From positions 1 to 64,000 of the forward strand of contig BQMO01000013.1 of NCBI GenBank assembly GCA_022180725.1: 64,000 bases of DNA, read 5' to 3'. The position numbers were made by a program, and so were the translations under genes. The notes under the pieces were generated by a model. It did not search any database, had not been told where the DNA came from, and worked only from the letters and a program-made list of their open reading frames with translations. Of this stretch, positions 39,955 through 48,228 are shown in pieces. Origin of the DNA: Phycisphaerae bacterium (GTDB lineage: Bacteria > Planctomycetota > Phycisphaerae > Phycisphaerales > UBA1924). How positions within the stretch are numbered: position 1 is the stretch's first letter; each line of letters starts with the position of its first letter.

Positions 39955-41021
39955 GCGCTCCCCGGCCCGGCCTCTTCGCCTCCCTCCGACGCATCGCCGG
40001 CCACCTGTACACGACGACCACGGCGCGCGGCCGAGGCCGGCTCATCGTTCAGGCCATCGGCACCCTCGTCGCCCTCGCGCTGCTCGCCTGGGTTGTCGGC
40101 ATGGCCGTCAACAACCGCGACCTGCTCGCCCGCCTCCTCGACGCGCCGCCTCACTGGCTCCTCCTGCTCTTTGGCCTTTCCATCATCAGCCTCTTTCTCA
40201 ACGGCCTGTCCTTCTGGATCACCCTCCGCCCCGTCAAGGTCATCCCGCTCCTCGACATGCTCGCGGCCAACTGCGTCGCCTCCGCCGTCGCCCTCATCCC
40301 CGGCAAACTCAGCGTCATCTGGCGCATCCTCGTCCACAACCGCCGTGACCACATCCCCGTCCTCACCATCGGGTCGTACCTGATCGCCAACGGCGTGATC
40401 GTGCTCGCGGTCGCCGTGCCGCTCGGCCTCGTCGGGCTGTGGCGCAAGGGCGCCGACCTCTCCTACGCCCTCGCCTCGCTCGGCGGCGTTTCGCTCTGCG
40501 CCGGCCTCGCCTACCTCTTCGCCCTTCTCTTCGCCCACGAGTGTGGCCTCGCCCGCCTGCGCACCCTCGCCATGTACCTCCGCCTCGGCTTCCTCGACCG
40601 CGCCCTCGCCTCCGCGCCCTTCGCCAAACTCCACCGTGCCCTGGCCATCCTCGCGCATCCGCCCACCCTCGCGGGCGCCATCGCCGTCCGCACCTTCGAC
40701 CTGCTTGTGCAATCCGCCCGCTTCACCGTCGCCGCAGCCGCGTTGGGTCTCACCGTCTCGTACGACAAAGCCGTGCTCGCGGGAACGACGTATTTCCTGA
40801 TCGGCGTGGCCAGCCCGACGGGAGCGCTCGGCAGCAGCGAGGGCGGCACCACGGGCCTCGCCGCCATCACCGACATCTCCGGCCTCTCGACGCACGACTT
40901 CGCCGTCGTCACCCTCGCGGTCGGCCTCTCGCAGATGCTCGTCTGGCTCACCGCCGCGACGATCTCCATCCTCTACCTCCGCCCCAATCGCTGGGTCGGA
41001 CCTTCAGAAACACGCCCGTAA
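39951..41021 (+). CDS. Flippase-like membrane protein (YbhN/LPG-synthase TM domain family)
   Basis: 356 residues, seven to eight membrane helices. Motifs typical for the family include 'ANCVASAVALIPGKLSVIWRILV' in the first half and 'TYFLIGVASPTGALGSSEGGTTGL' in the second. Family members move or modify lipid-linked substrates. It is coupled to the preceding glycosyltransferase by a 4-base overlap, which supports a shared lipid-sugar pathway. The stop codon lies inside a short dispersed repeat (41005-41039) also found at the end of the AraC gene. Confidence 0.8.
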   Translation: MSAPRPGLFASLRRIAGHLYTTTTARGRGRLIVQAIGTLVALALLAWVVGMAVNNRDLLARLLDAPPHWLLLLFGLSIISLFLNGLSFWITLRPVKVIPLLDMLAANCVASAVALIPGKLSVIWRILVHNRRDHIPVLTIGSYLIANGVIVLAVAVPLGLVGLWRKGADLSYALASLGGVSLCAGLAYLFALLFAHECGLARLRTLAMYLRLGFLDRALASAPFAKLHRALAILAHPPTLAGAIAVRTFDLLVQSARFTVAAAALGLTVSYDKAVLAGTTYFLIGVASPTGALGSSEGGTTGLAAITDISGLSTHDFAVVTLAVGLSQMLVWLTAATISILYLRPNRWVGPSETRP

Positions 41022-41039
41022 GGAAGCGTCCGGCCACGC
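41005..41039 (+). repeat. Short dispersed repeat, copy 1, spanning a stop codon
   Basis: 'cagaaac(a/g)cgcccgt' followed by 'aggaagcgtc' and 'ggccacg', shared almost base for base with 42518-42550. This copy supplies the last codons and the TAA of the flippase-like gene. Confidence 0.7.
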
Positions 41040-41162
41040 CGCTCCCTGATTTGGGCGGCTCAGGCGTCCCACCGGTGCGGCCTCGATATCGCGCGCAAGA
41101 ATCGTCAAGACCAACTCCGCACGCTCCGCTAGCATGCCCCGCACACCACGGAGAACCCATCC

Positions 41163-41570
41163 ATGACCCTCCTCCGCATCATCTCCCTCATCGGCGTCGG
41201 CACCCTCGTCCTCGTCGCCAACGTCGCCGCCAGTATCCTCTACATGGTCGTCTACGGCCACCTCATCAACCCCGGCCACCCCAAACCCTTCTACGACGAG
41301 CACGTCAAAGTCGCCGCGCCGTACTGCAGCATTGTCGCCGGTATCCCCCTCATGTTCCTCGCGGGCCTGTGGGTCGCCGGCTGGGGAGGGCCGCAGGCCC
41401 AACTCGGCGTCAAGGCCGCGCTCACCGTCTGGCTCGCGTACGTCGTCATCGACCTGGGCATCATCGCTGTCGTGGGCGGCGTCACGACCAGGTTGTGCTG
41501 GCTGATCGCCATCTCGGCCCTCACCAAACTCGCGGCCGTCTACGCCGGCGCGCATGTCCGCGCCTCGTGA
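41163..41570 (+). CDS. Small four-helix membrane protein, unknown function
   Basis: 135 residues with four evident membrane helices ('IISLIGVGTLVLVANVAASILYMV', a helix around 'IPLMFLAGLWVAGWG', 'ALTVWLAYVVIDLGIIAVVGG' and 'WLIAISALTKLAAVYAG'). No family recognised. Ends 87 bases before the AraC gene on the same strand and could be a partner or target of it. Confidence 0.7.
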   Translation: MTLLRIISLIGVGTLVLVANVAASILYMVVYGHLINPGHPKPFYDEHVKVAAPYCSIVAGIPLMFLAGLWVAGWGGPQAQLGVKAALTVWLAYVVIDLGIIAVVGGVTTRLCWLIAISALTKLAAVYAGAHVRAS

Positions 41571-41657
41571 CGTGCCAACGACTCCGCCTGTCCTCAGGCC
41601 GAGTCGGTGCGAACCGAAAGACGCGTACGCCCACACCCATCGCACAAGCACGCCACT

Positions 41658-42557
41658 ATGGACCACGCCTCGCTCACCCAAGCCCTCACTCACATCCAGG
41701 CCCACCTCGACGGCGACCTCTCCCTCAACGCCCTCGCCACCGTCGCGGGATGCTCGCCGCCGTACTTCGCCCGCCGTTTCGCCGCCCTGATGCGGGAAAC
41801 GCCCAAGCACTACACCTCCCGACTCCGCCTCGAGCGTGCGGCCTTGCGCCTCGTCCTCCTCAACGACCCCATCATCAACATCGCCCTCGATTGTGGCTTC
41901 GCCAACCACGAGACCTTCAGCCGCGCCTTCCGCCGCCGATTCCGCGTATCGCCCAGCGCGTTCCGCGAGAAACGCCGGCTCCCCACCAAGCCCGATGCCA
42001 AAGCAGAACTTCCGCAACGCGCCTCCGCCGCAACACCCATCTCGCTCTCCAGCACCTCCATCCGCACCCTGCAACCGATGTCCCTCGCCTTCATCCGCCA
42101 CACCGGGCCGTACGTAAACGTGCCGCTCACCCTGTGGGACACACTCCTCGACTGGGCGCGACGACACAAGGTTCCCGGGCCGTACATTCTGCTCGGCATC
42201 GCCCACGACGCCCCGGGCATCACGCCCGACGACAAACTCCGCTTCGACGCGGCCATCCGCATCCCCGATTCGTGGGGCGAGTTCCGCCCAGCGCGGAGAA
42301 GTAGGATCGGCCACCAGCACCTCCCCGGCGGCCTCTTCGCCCTCACCACCAACGTCGGCCCCTTCACCTCGCTCCCGGCGGCGTACGCCGAAATCTTCCA
42401 ACGCCTCCGCCACAACCGCTCACTGGCCGTCGTGGGCCTGCCGTGCGTGGAGTTCTACCGCGTCAATCGCGTCACCACCGACACGGCCATCGTGCACACC
42501 GAAATCGCCGTGCCAGTCAGAAACGCGCCCGTCAGGAAGCGTCGGCCACGGTTGTGA
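41658..42557 (+). CDS. AraC-family regulator with GyrI-like effector domain
   Basis: 299 residues from the ATG at 41658. The N-terminal 100 residues are an AraC double helix-turn-helix: 'LSLNALATVAGCSPPYFARRF' and 'IINIALDCGFANHETFSRAFRRRFRVSPSAFR'. From about 140 a GyrI-like domain follows ('FIRHTGPYVNVPLTLW', 'GGLFALTTNVGPFTSLPAAYAEIF'), as in Rob/SoxS-related and BmrR-type multidrug regulators that bind small molecules. The C-terminal codons overlap a dispersed repeat. It may regulate the membrane protein upstream (inference). Confidence 0.9.
   Translation: MDHASLTQALTHIQAHLDGDLSLNALATVAGCSPPYFARRFAALMRETPKHYTSRLRLERAALRLVLLNDPIINIALDCGFANHETFSRAFRRRFRVSPSAFREKRRLPTKPDAKAELPQRASAATPISLSSTSIRTLQPMSLAFIRHTGPYVNVPLTLWDTLLDWARRHKVPGPYILLGIAHDAPGITPDDKLRFDAAIRIPDSWGEFRPARRSRIGHQHLPGGLFALTTNVGPFTSLPAAYAEIFQRLRHNRSLAVVGLPCVEFYRVNRVTTDTAIVHTEIAVPVRNAPVRKRRPRL
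42518..42550 (+). repeat. Short dispersed repeat, copy 2, inside a gene end
   Basis: Second copy of the 41005-41039 element. It encodes the basic last residues ('RNAPVRKRR') of the AraC/GyrI regulator. Confidence 0.7.
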
Positions 42558-42622
42558 CGGTTGATGAAGAACAACCTTCACCCGGAGGCGCGGATGACGC
42601 GGCGTCGCTCGATGCCAACCGC

Positions 42623-43588
42623 CTATACATTCAGAGATTTCTGTCGTTTACGTGTGAGTTGGCCTGCTTCGCTTATCGTGCTGCATGTCAGCAAAAGATC
42701 GATCGCGGCGTACACACGATTGGCCATGACGATGCGACCGTTCCTGACCTCCTTGAACGGGAGAATCTTCGGTCCGAGGGTGTACAGGTAATGCGGCCGT
42801 GAGAACTTGAAGCGGAAGCCCGGGATTCGATTGCCTATCTGCTCCACAACCTCCCAACGATCCGCATGGCAGATGAACTGAAGTCGCCCATCAAAGCGAA
42901 AGCCCAAGTAGTTGACCGGCTTGGGTGGATAACCGCCACCAACCGGATGGAAGTACATGCAGTGGTTGGTCACAATGTCTCGCCACGAGATTTGACAGCC
43001 TTTGGGAGTCTGTTTGCTCAGTACAACTACAAACACATTGTTCGACTCGAAATCCTGCATGTGCGAGATCCTCTTGAGGTAGCCTTGCAACTCCGTCAGC
43101 AGTCGCTTTTCAGCATGAGTGCCATCGCGGTGCGACGCAAGGCCGATCAACCGCCTCATGGACATGTGTACGCATGGTACATCGCGAACGCTTCGGCTGT
43201 CCCCGCCATTCACACACCGCTCCTGAGCCGCGGACAGCGTCACCAACACGCGGCGCTTGGCTGACGAGTTGAGGAGCCGTCCCGCGTATCGCTTCAGTTG
43301 ATTGTTGCTCGGAAGCGCAAGCTCCCGCTTGGCCTCGACGATGCAATGGAAGTCAGGCCCGACGAGCTCGATGTCCGTGATTCCATCGTTGTCGCGATGT
43401 TGAAGCTCTACCGACACTACTTCCGGATTCACACGCCCATCGAAAATACTCGATACAAAGCGGCGGCAGAAGCGAGGGCACTTTGTCAGCGCCCAGCCGA
43501 GGCTGTATGTCATGTCGTTTTCTTGGTCTCCTAGGAGATCAAAAACGCTCTGGATGAACTTGCCATGAAGGCGAAGCTGCACAGCCAT
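42623..43588 (-). CDS. Orphan PD-(D/E)XK nuclease-like protein
   Basis: 321 residues. The first 110 residues have the nuclease core: an early Glu in 'GDQENDMTYSLGWALTKCP', Asp72 in 'GITDIELVG', Glu86-x-Lys88 in 'CIVEAKRE' and a 'NQLKRYAG' Q-x3-Y motif. The remaining 200 residues are unrecognised ('VVVLSKQTPKGCQISW', 'PKPVNYLGFRFDG') and may bind DNA or sense modification. The DNA is less GC-rich than both neighbours, suggesting transfer. No methylase, helicase or antitoxin is adjacent. The ATG at 43588 is chosen because the frame above it reads as the antisense of the NAD synthetase gene. Confidence 0.75.
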   Translation of the reverse strand: MAVQLRLHGKFIQSVFDLLGDQENDMTYSLGWALTKCPRFCRRFVSSIFDGRVNPEVVSVELQHRDNDGITDIELVGPDFHCIVEAKRELALPSNNQLKRYAGRLLNSSAKRRVLVTLSAAQERCVNGGDSRSVRDVPCVHMSMRRLIGLASHRDGTHAEKRLLTELQGYLKRISHMQDFESNNVFVVVLSKQTPKGCQISWRDIVTNHCMYFHPVGGGYPPKPVNYLGFRFDGRLQFICHADRWEVVEQIGNRIPGFRFKFSRPHYLYTLGPKILPFKEVRNGRIVMANRVYAAIDLLLTCSTISEAGQLTRKRQKSLNV

Positions 43589-43702
43589 AGATTGCAGGGT
43601 ATCAGGTGGGGCAGACCCGCGGCGAGTGGGCGGATCACCTGTACGGCCACGGCTCGCCGCTCCCTCACGGTCGCGTTTCTGATAGCCACTACCATCCTCA
43701 AC

Positions 43703-45436
43703 ATGCGTCTCGCCCTCTGCCCGCTCAACCCCACCATCGGCGACATCCCGGGCAACGCCGCGCTCGCCGACGCGGCCATTGCGGCCGCGCGTGAGGCCGG
43801 GGCCGACCTGGTCGTGCTTCCCGAACTCTGCATCAGCGGCTATCCGCCGAAGGACCTGCTCCTGGTCGAGGGCTTCGTCGCTTCGTGCGAGGCCGCGGCT
43901 CAGGCGTTGGGTGCGTCTTCGACCGCCGCGACTGCGGGCACCAAGAGCATCACGGCCATCTTCGGCTCTCCCCGCGCCATCGACCCCGCCCACCCCGCGC
44001 ACGGCACCGCGAACTCCCTCTACGCCTACCGCGATGGCCGCCTGCTCGCCATTCACGACAAGCGGCTCCTCCCCACCTACGACGTCTTCGACGAGGACCG
44101 CTACTTCACGCCCGGCCTGCGCCCGGTCGTCATCGACGTACAGACCGCCTCGGGCGCCACCCGCGTGGGCCTGGCCATCTGCGAAGACCTGTGGAAGGGC
44201 GAGGACGCCGGCTTCTCGACGCGGTATCTCAACGCCCCCGACCCGGTTACCGAGGTCGTCGCGGCGGGCGCAACGCTACTGGTCTCCCCCTCCGCCAGCC
44301 CCTTCGTCCTCGGCAAGGGCCACCGCCATCAGAGCATCCTCGCTCGTCACGCCCGCGCCCACCGCATCCACGTCGCCTCGGTCAATCAACTCGGCGGCAA
44401 CGACGACCTCATCTTCGACGGCCACACGCTGCTCTACGCCCCCTCCGGCGACCTCCTCGCCCCGGGCGCCACCTTCACCACCAACCCTCTCATCACCACG
44501 CTCACGCCCTCACCCTCTCGCCCCTCCACCCTCTCGCCCCCTCCCGACGAACTGCAACTCTTCCACGCTCTCACGCTCGGCATCCGCGACTACCTCCGCA
44601 AGACCGGCCACCGCCACGCCCTCATCGGCCTCTCGGGCGGCATCGACTCGGCGCTCACCGCCGTTCTCGCCGTGGCCGCGCTCGGGGCCGCCAACGTGCA
44701 AGGCCTGGCCATGCCCGGCCCGTACTCCAGCGACCACGCCCTCACCGACGCCCAGACGCTCGCCCGCAACCTCGGCATCGATCTTCTCACGATCCCGATC
44801 ACGCCGCCGATGGACGCCTTCCGTTCGACCATCGACCCCGCGTTTCTCTCTCGCTCGCTCTCGCCCTTGGGCGCGTCCCTCCCCGACCTCACCGAAGAGA
44901 ATCTCCAATCCCGCCTGCGCGGCACAACCCTGATGGCCCTTTCCAACCGCACGGGTGCACTCGTCCTCACCACCGGCAACAAATCCGAACTCAGCGTCGG
45001 CTATTGCACGCTGTACGGCGACATGAACGGCGGCCTAGCCGTGCTGTCGGACCTCTCCAAGCACTGGGTCTACGCCCTCTCCCGGTGGATCAACGCGAAC
45101 CCCGCCGCGTGCGGCTTTTCGGGGCCGCCGATCCCCGAAGGCTCGATCACCAAGCCCCCGAGCGCGGAACTCCGCCCCAACCAGACCGATCAGGATTCGC
45201 TGCCGCCCTACGACACGCTCGACGAGATCATCCGGCGGTATGTGGAGCACCGCGAATCACCCGCTCGAATCGCGCGTGAGACCGGCCTCGACGCCGCACT
45301 CGTCGCGCGGGTTGCCCGCATGATCAATACGTCAGAGTTCAAGCGGCGACAACTGGCCGTGGGGTTGAAAGTTACCACCGTGGCGTACGGCACCGGACGC
45401 CGCATGCCCATCGCGCAGAACTACCGCCCAACGTAA
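43703..45436 (+). CDS. nadE: Glutamine-dependent NAD+ synthetase
   Basis: 577 residues. The N-terminal nitrilase-like glutaminase domain has its Glu-Lys-Cys triad in 'VVLPELCISGYPPKD', 'HDKRLLPTYDVFDEDRYF' and 'GLAICEDLW'. The C-terminal synthetase domain has the ATP loop 'LSGGIDSALTAVLA', 'NLQSRLRGTTLMALSN' and 'TTGNKSELSVGYCTLYGDM'. It makes NAD from deamido-NAD using ammonia from glutamine. A Ser/Pro/Thr-rich linker ('LTPSPSRPSTLSPPP') joins the halves. The ATG at 43703 precedes the first conserved strand. It is divergent from the nuclease gene. Confidence 0.95.
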   Translation: MRLALCPLNPTIGDIPGNAALADAAIAAAREAGADLVVLPELCISGYPPKDLLLVEGFVASCEAAAQALGASSTAATAGTKSITAIFGSPRAIDPAHPAHGTANSLYAYRDGRLLAIHDKRLLPTYDVFDEDRYFTPGLRPVVIDVQTASGATRVGLAICEDLWKGEDAGFSTRYLNAPDPVTEVVAAGATLLVSPSASPFVLGKGHRHQSILARHARAHRIHVASVNQLGGNDDLIFDGHTLLYAPSGDLLAPGATFTTNPLITTLTPSPSRPSTLSPPPDELQLFHALTLGIRDYLRKTGHRHALIGLSGGIDSALTAVLAVAALGAANVQGLAMPGPYSSDHALTDAQTLARNLGIDLLTIPITPPMDAFRSTIDPAFLSRSLSPLGASLPDLTEENLQSRLRGTTLMALSNRTGALVLTTGNKSELSVGYCTLYGDMNGGLAVLSDLSKHWVYALSRWINANPAACGFSGPPIPEGSITKPPSAELRPNQTDQDSLPPYDTLDEIIRRYVEHRESPARIARETGLDAALVARVARMINTSEFKRRQLAVGLKVTTVAYGTGRRMPIAQNYRPT

Positions 45437-45441
45437 GGAAC

Positions 45442-45930
45442 TCAGGCCGCGACCGAGTTCACATCCAGCCCTCGCGATTCCGCGGCCCCGCACCCCGGAC
45501 AGGCTGATTCATGCTCGGGGATCACGCTCCCGCAATGCACGCACGCGTAGGACCTGCATCGTGGAAGTACCCCGATGGCGATCGAGGTGACGCCGACCGC
45601 AAGGAGGCCGATCAAGAGGGCTTTCACGACAAGCAGGGTGAATACATGGCCAACGGCAACGGTCAGCATCGCGGCTCCAACTCCCGCCGCCAGACCGAGC
45701 GCCAACTGCGAGAAGGGACGCTTGACACGCGGGTCGAGCAGCCGCCGTGGGGTTCGGCGGTGGATGATCAGCATCGTGATCGTCGCCAGCGCGATCGGGA
45801 GGACAAAGGTAAACGGCGCCCGTTGCAAGGCTGTCATCGAGGGTTCGCGCAGCCAACCCCCGTCAACCATCAACCCGGTGATAAACCGGATGACGAACGC
45901 GAGGGCAAACCCGATCACAAACTTGTGCAT
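45442..45930 (-). CDS. Membrane protein with C-terminal zinc ribbon
   Basis: 162 residues with four membrane helices, then a cytoplasmic zinc ribbon 'CVHCGSVIPEHESACPGCG' (two CxxC pairs). Function unknown. The architecture repeats that of the protein at 46089-46559, on the same strand 160 bases away, so they are probably paralogues. Converges with nadE. Confidence 0.7.
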   Translation of the reverse strand: MHKFVIGFALAFVIRFITGLMVDGGWLREPSMTALQRAPFTFVLPIALATITMLIIHRRTPRRLLDPRVKRPFSQLALGLAAGVGAAMLTVAVGHVFTLLVVKALLIGLLAVGVTSIAIGVLPRCRSYACVHCGSVIPEHESACPGCGAAESRGLDVNSVAA

Positions 45931-46088
45931 TGCACGTTCCAGCCCCCCACGCCCATTATGCGGCGGATCAGCCCGCCCGTAGATACTACGCACGGGTGCC
46001 GTACGGGAACCCGGATTCCGATCTGTTTTTTGCCGATAGCCGAAATCCTGCAATCCTTGCTGGATATCGGAACACGCCCCCATCCCGT

Positions 46089-46559
46089 TCAGATCGATGA
46101 TCGTTCGACGTCCACGGAAAGCCGTCCACATTCCGGGCAGCGTGCCAGATCGACCAGTTCATACCCACAGTGCACGCACGCGCCAGGCCGGACGCGCGGG
46201 AGGAGCCATGCCGCGCCGCCCGCCGCGACGGCGCTCCCACCCGCGACCGCGAGCAACTGCCCAACGCCGTCGGACGTCACCAGGACCACGCCGCCCGTCA
46301 GCGCCGCGCTCGCGAGCCCGGCGGCCAGGCCCGAGAGCACCAGATGCGGCGTCGCATCCACGCACGGGTGCAACGCCCGCGGACAGCGCAGCCTCGTGAC
46401 CACCGCCCCGCCCGTAAGCGCCCCCAGCACGGGCAGCCCCAGGAGCGTGACGACCATGGACCACCGACTGCTCGCGGCCATCACATAGGGACTGGTCGCC
46501 TGGGCAACCATGAGCAGAATGATCCACACCAGGGCGAACGACGACAGGAATCGCAGCAT
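46089..46559 (-). CDS. Membrane protein with C-terminal zinc ribbon
   Basis: 156 residues: about four helices ('FLSSFALVWIILLMVAQAT', 'MVVTLLGLPVLGALTGG', and two further), then 'CVHCGYELVDLARCPECGR', a form very common on planctomycete membrane proteins. Function unknown. A run of nine G on the coding strand lies 7-15 bases before the ATG, exactly where the ribosome-binding site should be. Follows the gene at 46576 by 16 bases. Confidence 0.75.
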   Translation of the reverse strand: MLRFLSSFALVWIILLMVAQATSPYVMAASSRWSMVVTLLGLPVLGALTGGAVVTRLRCPRALHPCVDATPHLVLSGLAAGLASAALTGGVVLVTSDGVGQLLAVAGGSAVAAGGAAWLLPRVRPGACVHCGYELVDLARCPECGRLSVDVERSSI

Positions 46560-46565
46560 CTTTCA

Positions 46566-46574
46566 CCCCCCCCC
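46566..46574 (-). repeat. Poly-G run in a ribosome-binding region
   Basis: Nine consecutive G on the minus strand between the TAA of the gene at 46576 and the ATG at 46559 ('TAAc-G9-tgaaag-ATG'). The run is the only purine-rich segment that could pair with 16S rRNA. Confidence 0.7.
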
Positions 46575-46575
46575 G

Positions 46576-47061
46576 TTACTGCCCATTCCACGGCCCGGGG
46601 GCGCACATTTCCCCAACCAGAAACTGCCCGCCAACAGGCGTCACCCCCGTCGGCCTGGCCCATCGCGCGAGCGTCGCGAAAGGCTCGATCTGATCAAGAT
46701 TCACCGTCGTTGCGCGCGTCCGAGACATGACGACCGCGGTCACGACGGCCAGGACGGCTGCCACGGTTCGGAGCGCCAGCCGCGCGGCCCTGGCCCGAAC
46801 CCGTGCCAGTCCGACCGGACAATCCGCCGTCAACACCGTGCCATCGGCGCGTCGGTAAAGTCGCAGGCACGCGCGACCCTCACGGGCCACGATCAGCCGC
46901 TCGGCCTCGTCACGGGTCATCGCCGTCACGTTGTACACATACTTATCGCATTGACCGCATCGACGCACACGGTCGTCCCCGTCCATGCCATCCCATGACG
47001 CCGGGCATGGGGATGCGATGCGAACGCGATCAAGAACCGAGAGAGAAATCGAACGCGGCAT
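46576..47061 (-). CDS. Conserved planctomycete-type protein with CxxC and DCPVG motifs, unknown function
   Basis: 161 residues. The soluble N-terminal half carries a recurring pattern: 'CPASWDGMDGDDRVRRCGQC', 'YNVTAMTRDEAERLI', 'ACLRLYRRADGTVLTADCPVG'. One membrane helix follows ('LRTVAAVLAVVTAVVMS'), then a short tail. The cysteines may bind metal. It is likely cotranscribed with the zinc-ribbon membrane gene 16 bases downstream. Confidence 0.7.
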   Translation of the reverse strand: MPRSISLSVLDRVRIASPCPASWDGMDGDDRVRRCGQCDKYVYNVTAMTRDEAERLIVAREGRACLRLYRRADGTVLTADCPVGLARVRARAARLALRTVAAVLAVVTAVVMSRTRATTVNLDQIEPFATLARWARPTGVTPVGGQFLVGEMCAPGPWNGQ

Positions 47062-47160
47062 ACGGGCCTCCGAGTACGTGGGTACTGCGTGATACCCCGA
47101 ACTCGGCGAGGTGTTCGCCGTCGTGATCGCGCCCGTGACACTGGCGTGACATTCGGGCGA

Positions 47161-48228
47161 TCAGGAACCGGGCTTGGGGGGGGCGCCCCCGCCGCCGGCG
47201 CCGTTACGTCGGGTAATGGTCAGCCGCACCGCTCGGTTGGCGACCTCGAATCGCAGAGCGCCCCCGGGAAGGCCCGTGAACACCGCGTCCTTGCTGGGAA
47301 TACCCCGCTCCAGTTCCTCGAAGGACAGCGGGACGAACGCAATGATCGGAAGGGTTCGATCCTCAACCTGACGGATCAGGTCGGCGGGGCCTGAAACGGT
47401 GACGTCGATCAGCGTGCGGTCCTGTTCGTTGATATCGATGTTGAACTTCGCGAGTTCCCCCGGGGCGATGCGCAAATGAACCGGCACGCTGGGCAAGATG
47501 ACCGACGCGGTCCTCGACCGCACGGTGAGCACCACGTCGGCGGTGGGTGGTTCAAGCCGGGCGCGACGCGAGGCGCTCATCTCGTCGGGCAGTTCGAGCC
47601 GAACAGCCGGGATGATCTCGCGACGGCCGGGGACCAACCTTGCCCAGGTCGCCTCGTCCACCCGGGCCGTCGCCGTGGAGGTCTCGCGCAGGCCCGCGAG
47701 TTCCTTCGCCGGGCCGACCACGCGCACGACGCGCGGCGTGGCTTCCGGCTGGCCGTCCAGGTCGCCCATCGGCGTCACGACGCTCACCCTCACGTCGCGG
47801 GACCCCACCTCGTCGACGGTGATCGAGACGCTCGCCGGCTCCACCTTGCGGATGGTCAGCCCGCTGTCCTTGAAATCGTGCTGCAACCGAAGCACGTCCC
47901 GCAGGTCGAGCGTGTACGCGCCCGGCGCCGTCGGCACGCCCCCACTCCCCGGGGCGACATGCACGACGCGCCCCTGCCCACGACGCGTCAGGGCGTCGAC
48001 CGCGCCCGTCGAGCCTTCGATCGACACCGTCAGCCGCACCGCCGAGCCGGGGAAGAGCCACCCCCCGGCCCCATCCCCCACCTCCACGGCGCGGGGAGGC
48101 TCGCTCGAGCCTTCGATCACCAGTTCCAGCGACACGTCCTGGGATCGCAGGCTCTCGGCCTCGGCGTACACCCACACCAGCACCGCGAGCACCAGGGCCG
48201 TCAGGATGGCGCGAACCTGGGTCCTCAT
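47161..48228 (-). CDS. YbbR-domain protein (CdaR-like)
   Basis: 355 residues with one N-terminal membrane helix ('ILTALVLAVLVWVYAEAESL') and an exported part of repeated YbbR domains ('VRVVGPAKELAGLRETSTATARVD', 'VDVTVSGPADLI'-type strands). In Bacillus-like bacteria the YbbR protein CdaR binds and tunes the diadenylate cyclase CdaA. Here its start overlaps the cdaA stop by 4 bases, as expected for that pair. The C-terminus is Gly/Pro-rich. Confidence 0.85.
   Translation of the reverse strand: MRTQVRAILTALVLAVLVWVYAEAESLRSQDVSLELVIEGSSEPPRAVEVGDGAGGWLFPGSAVRLTVSIEGSTGAVDALTRRGQGRVVHVAPGSGGVPTAPGAYTLDLRDVLRLQHDFKDSGLTIRKVEPASVSITVDEVGSRDVRVSVVTPMGDLDGQPEATPRVVRVVGPAKELAGLRETSTATARVDEATWARLVPGRREIIPAVRLELPDEMSASRRARLEPPTADVVLTVRSRTASVILPSVPVHLRIAPGELAKFNIDINEQDRTLIDVTVSGPADLIRQVEDRTLPIIAFVPLSFEELERGIPSKDAVFTGLPGGALRFEVANRAVRLTITRRNGAGGGGAPPKPGS

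Noticed and set aside
42623..44056. Longer 477-residue version of the nuclease gene
   Set aside because: The added N-terminal part is antisense to the nadE start and has no similarity to nuclease families; ATG at 43588 is preferred.
44505..44550. C-rich repeat 'ccctcaccctctcgcccc' considered as an insertion in nadE
   Set aside because: Frame is kept and it encodes a plausible Ser/Pro-rich linker between the two enzyme domains.
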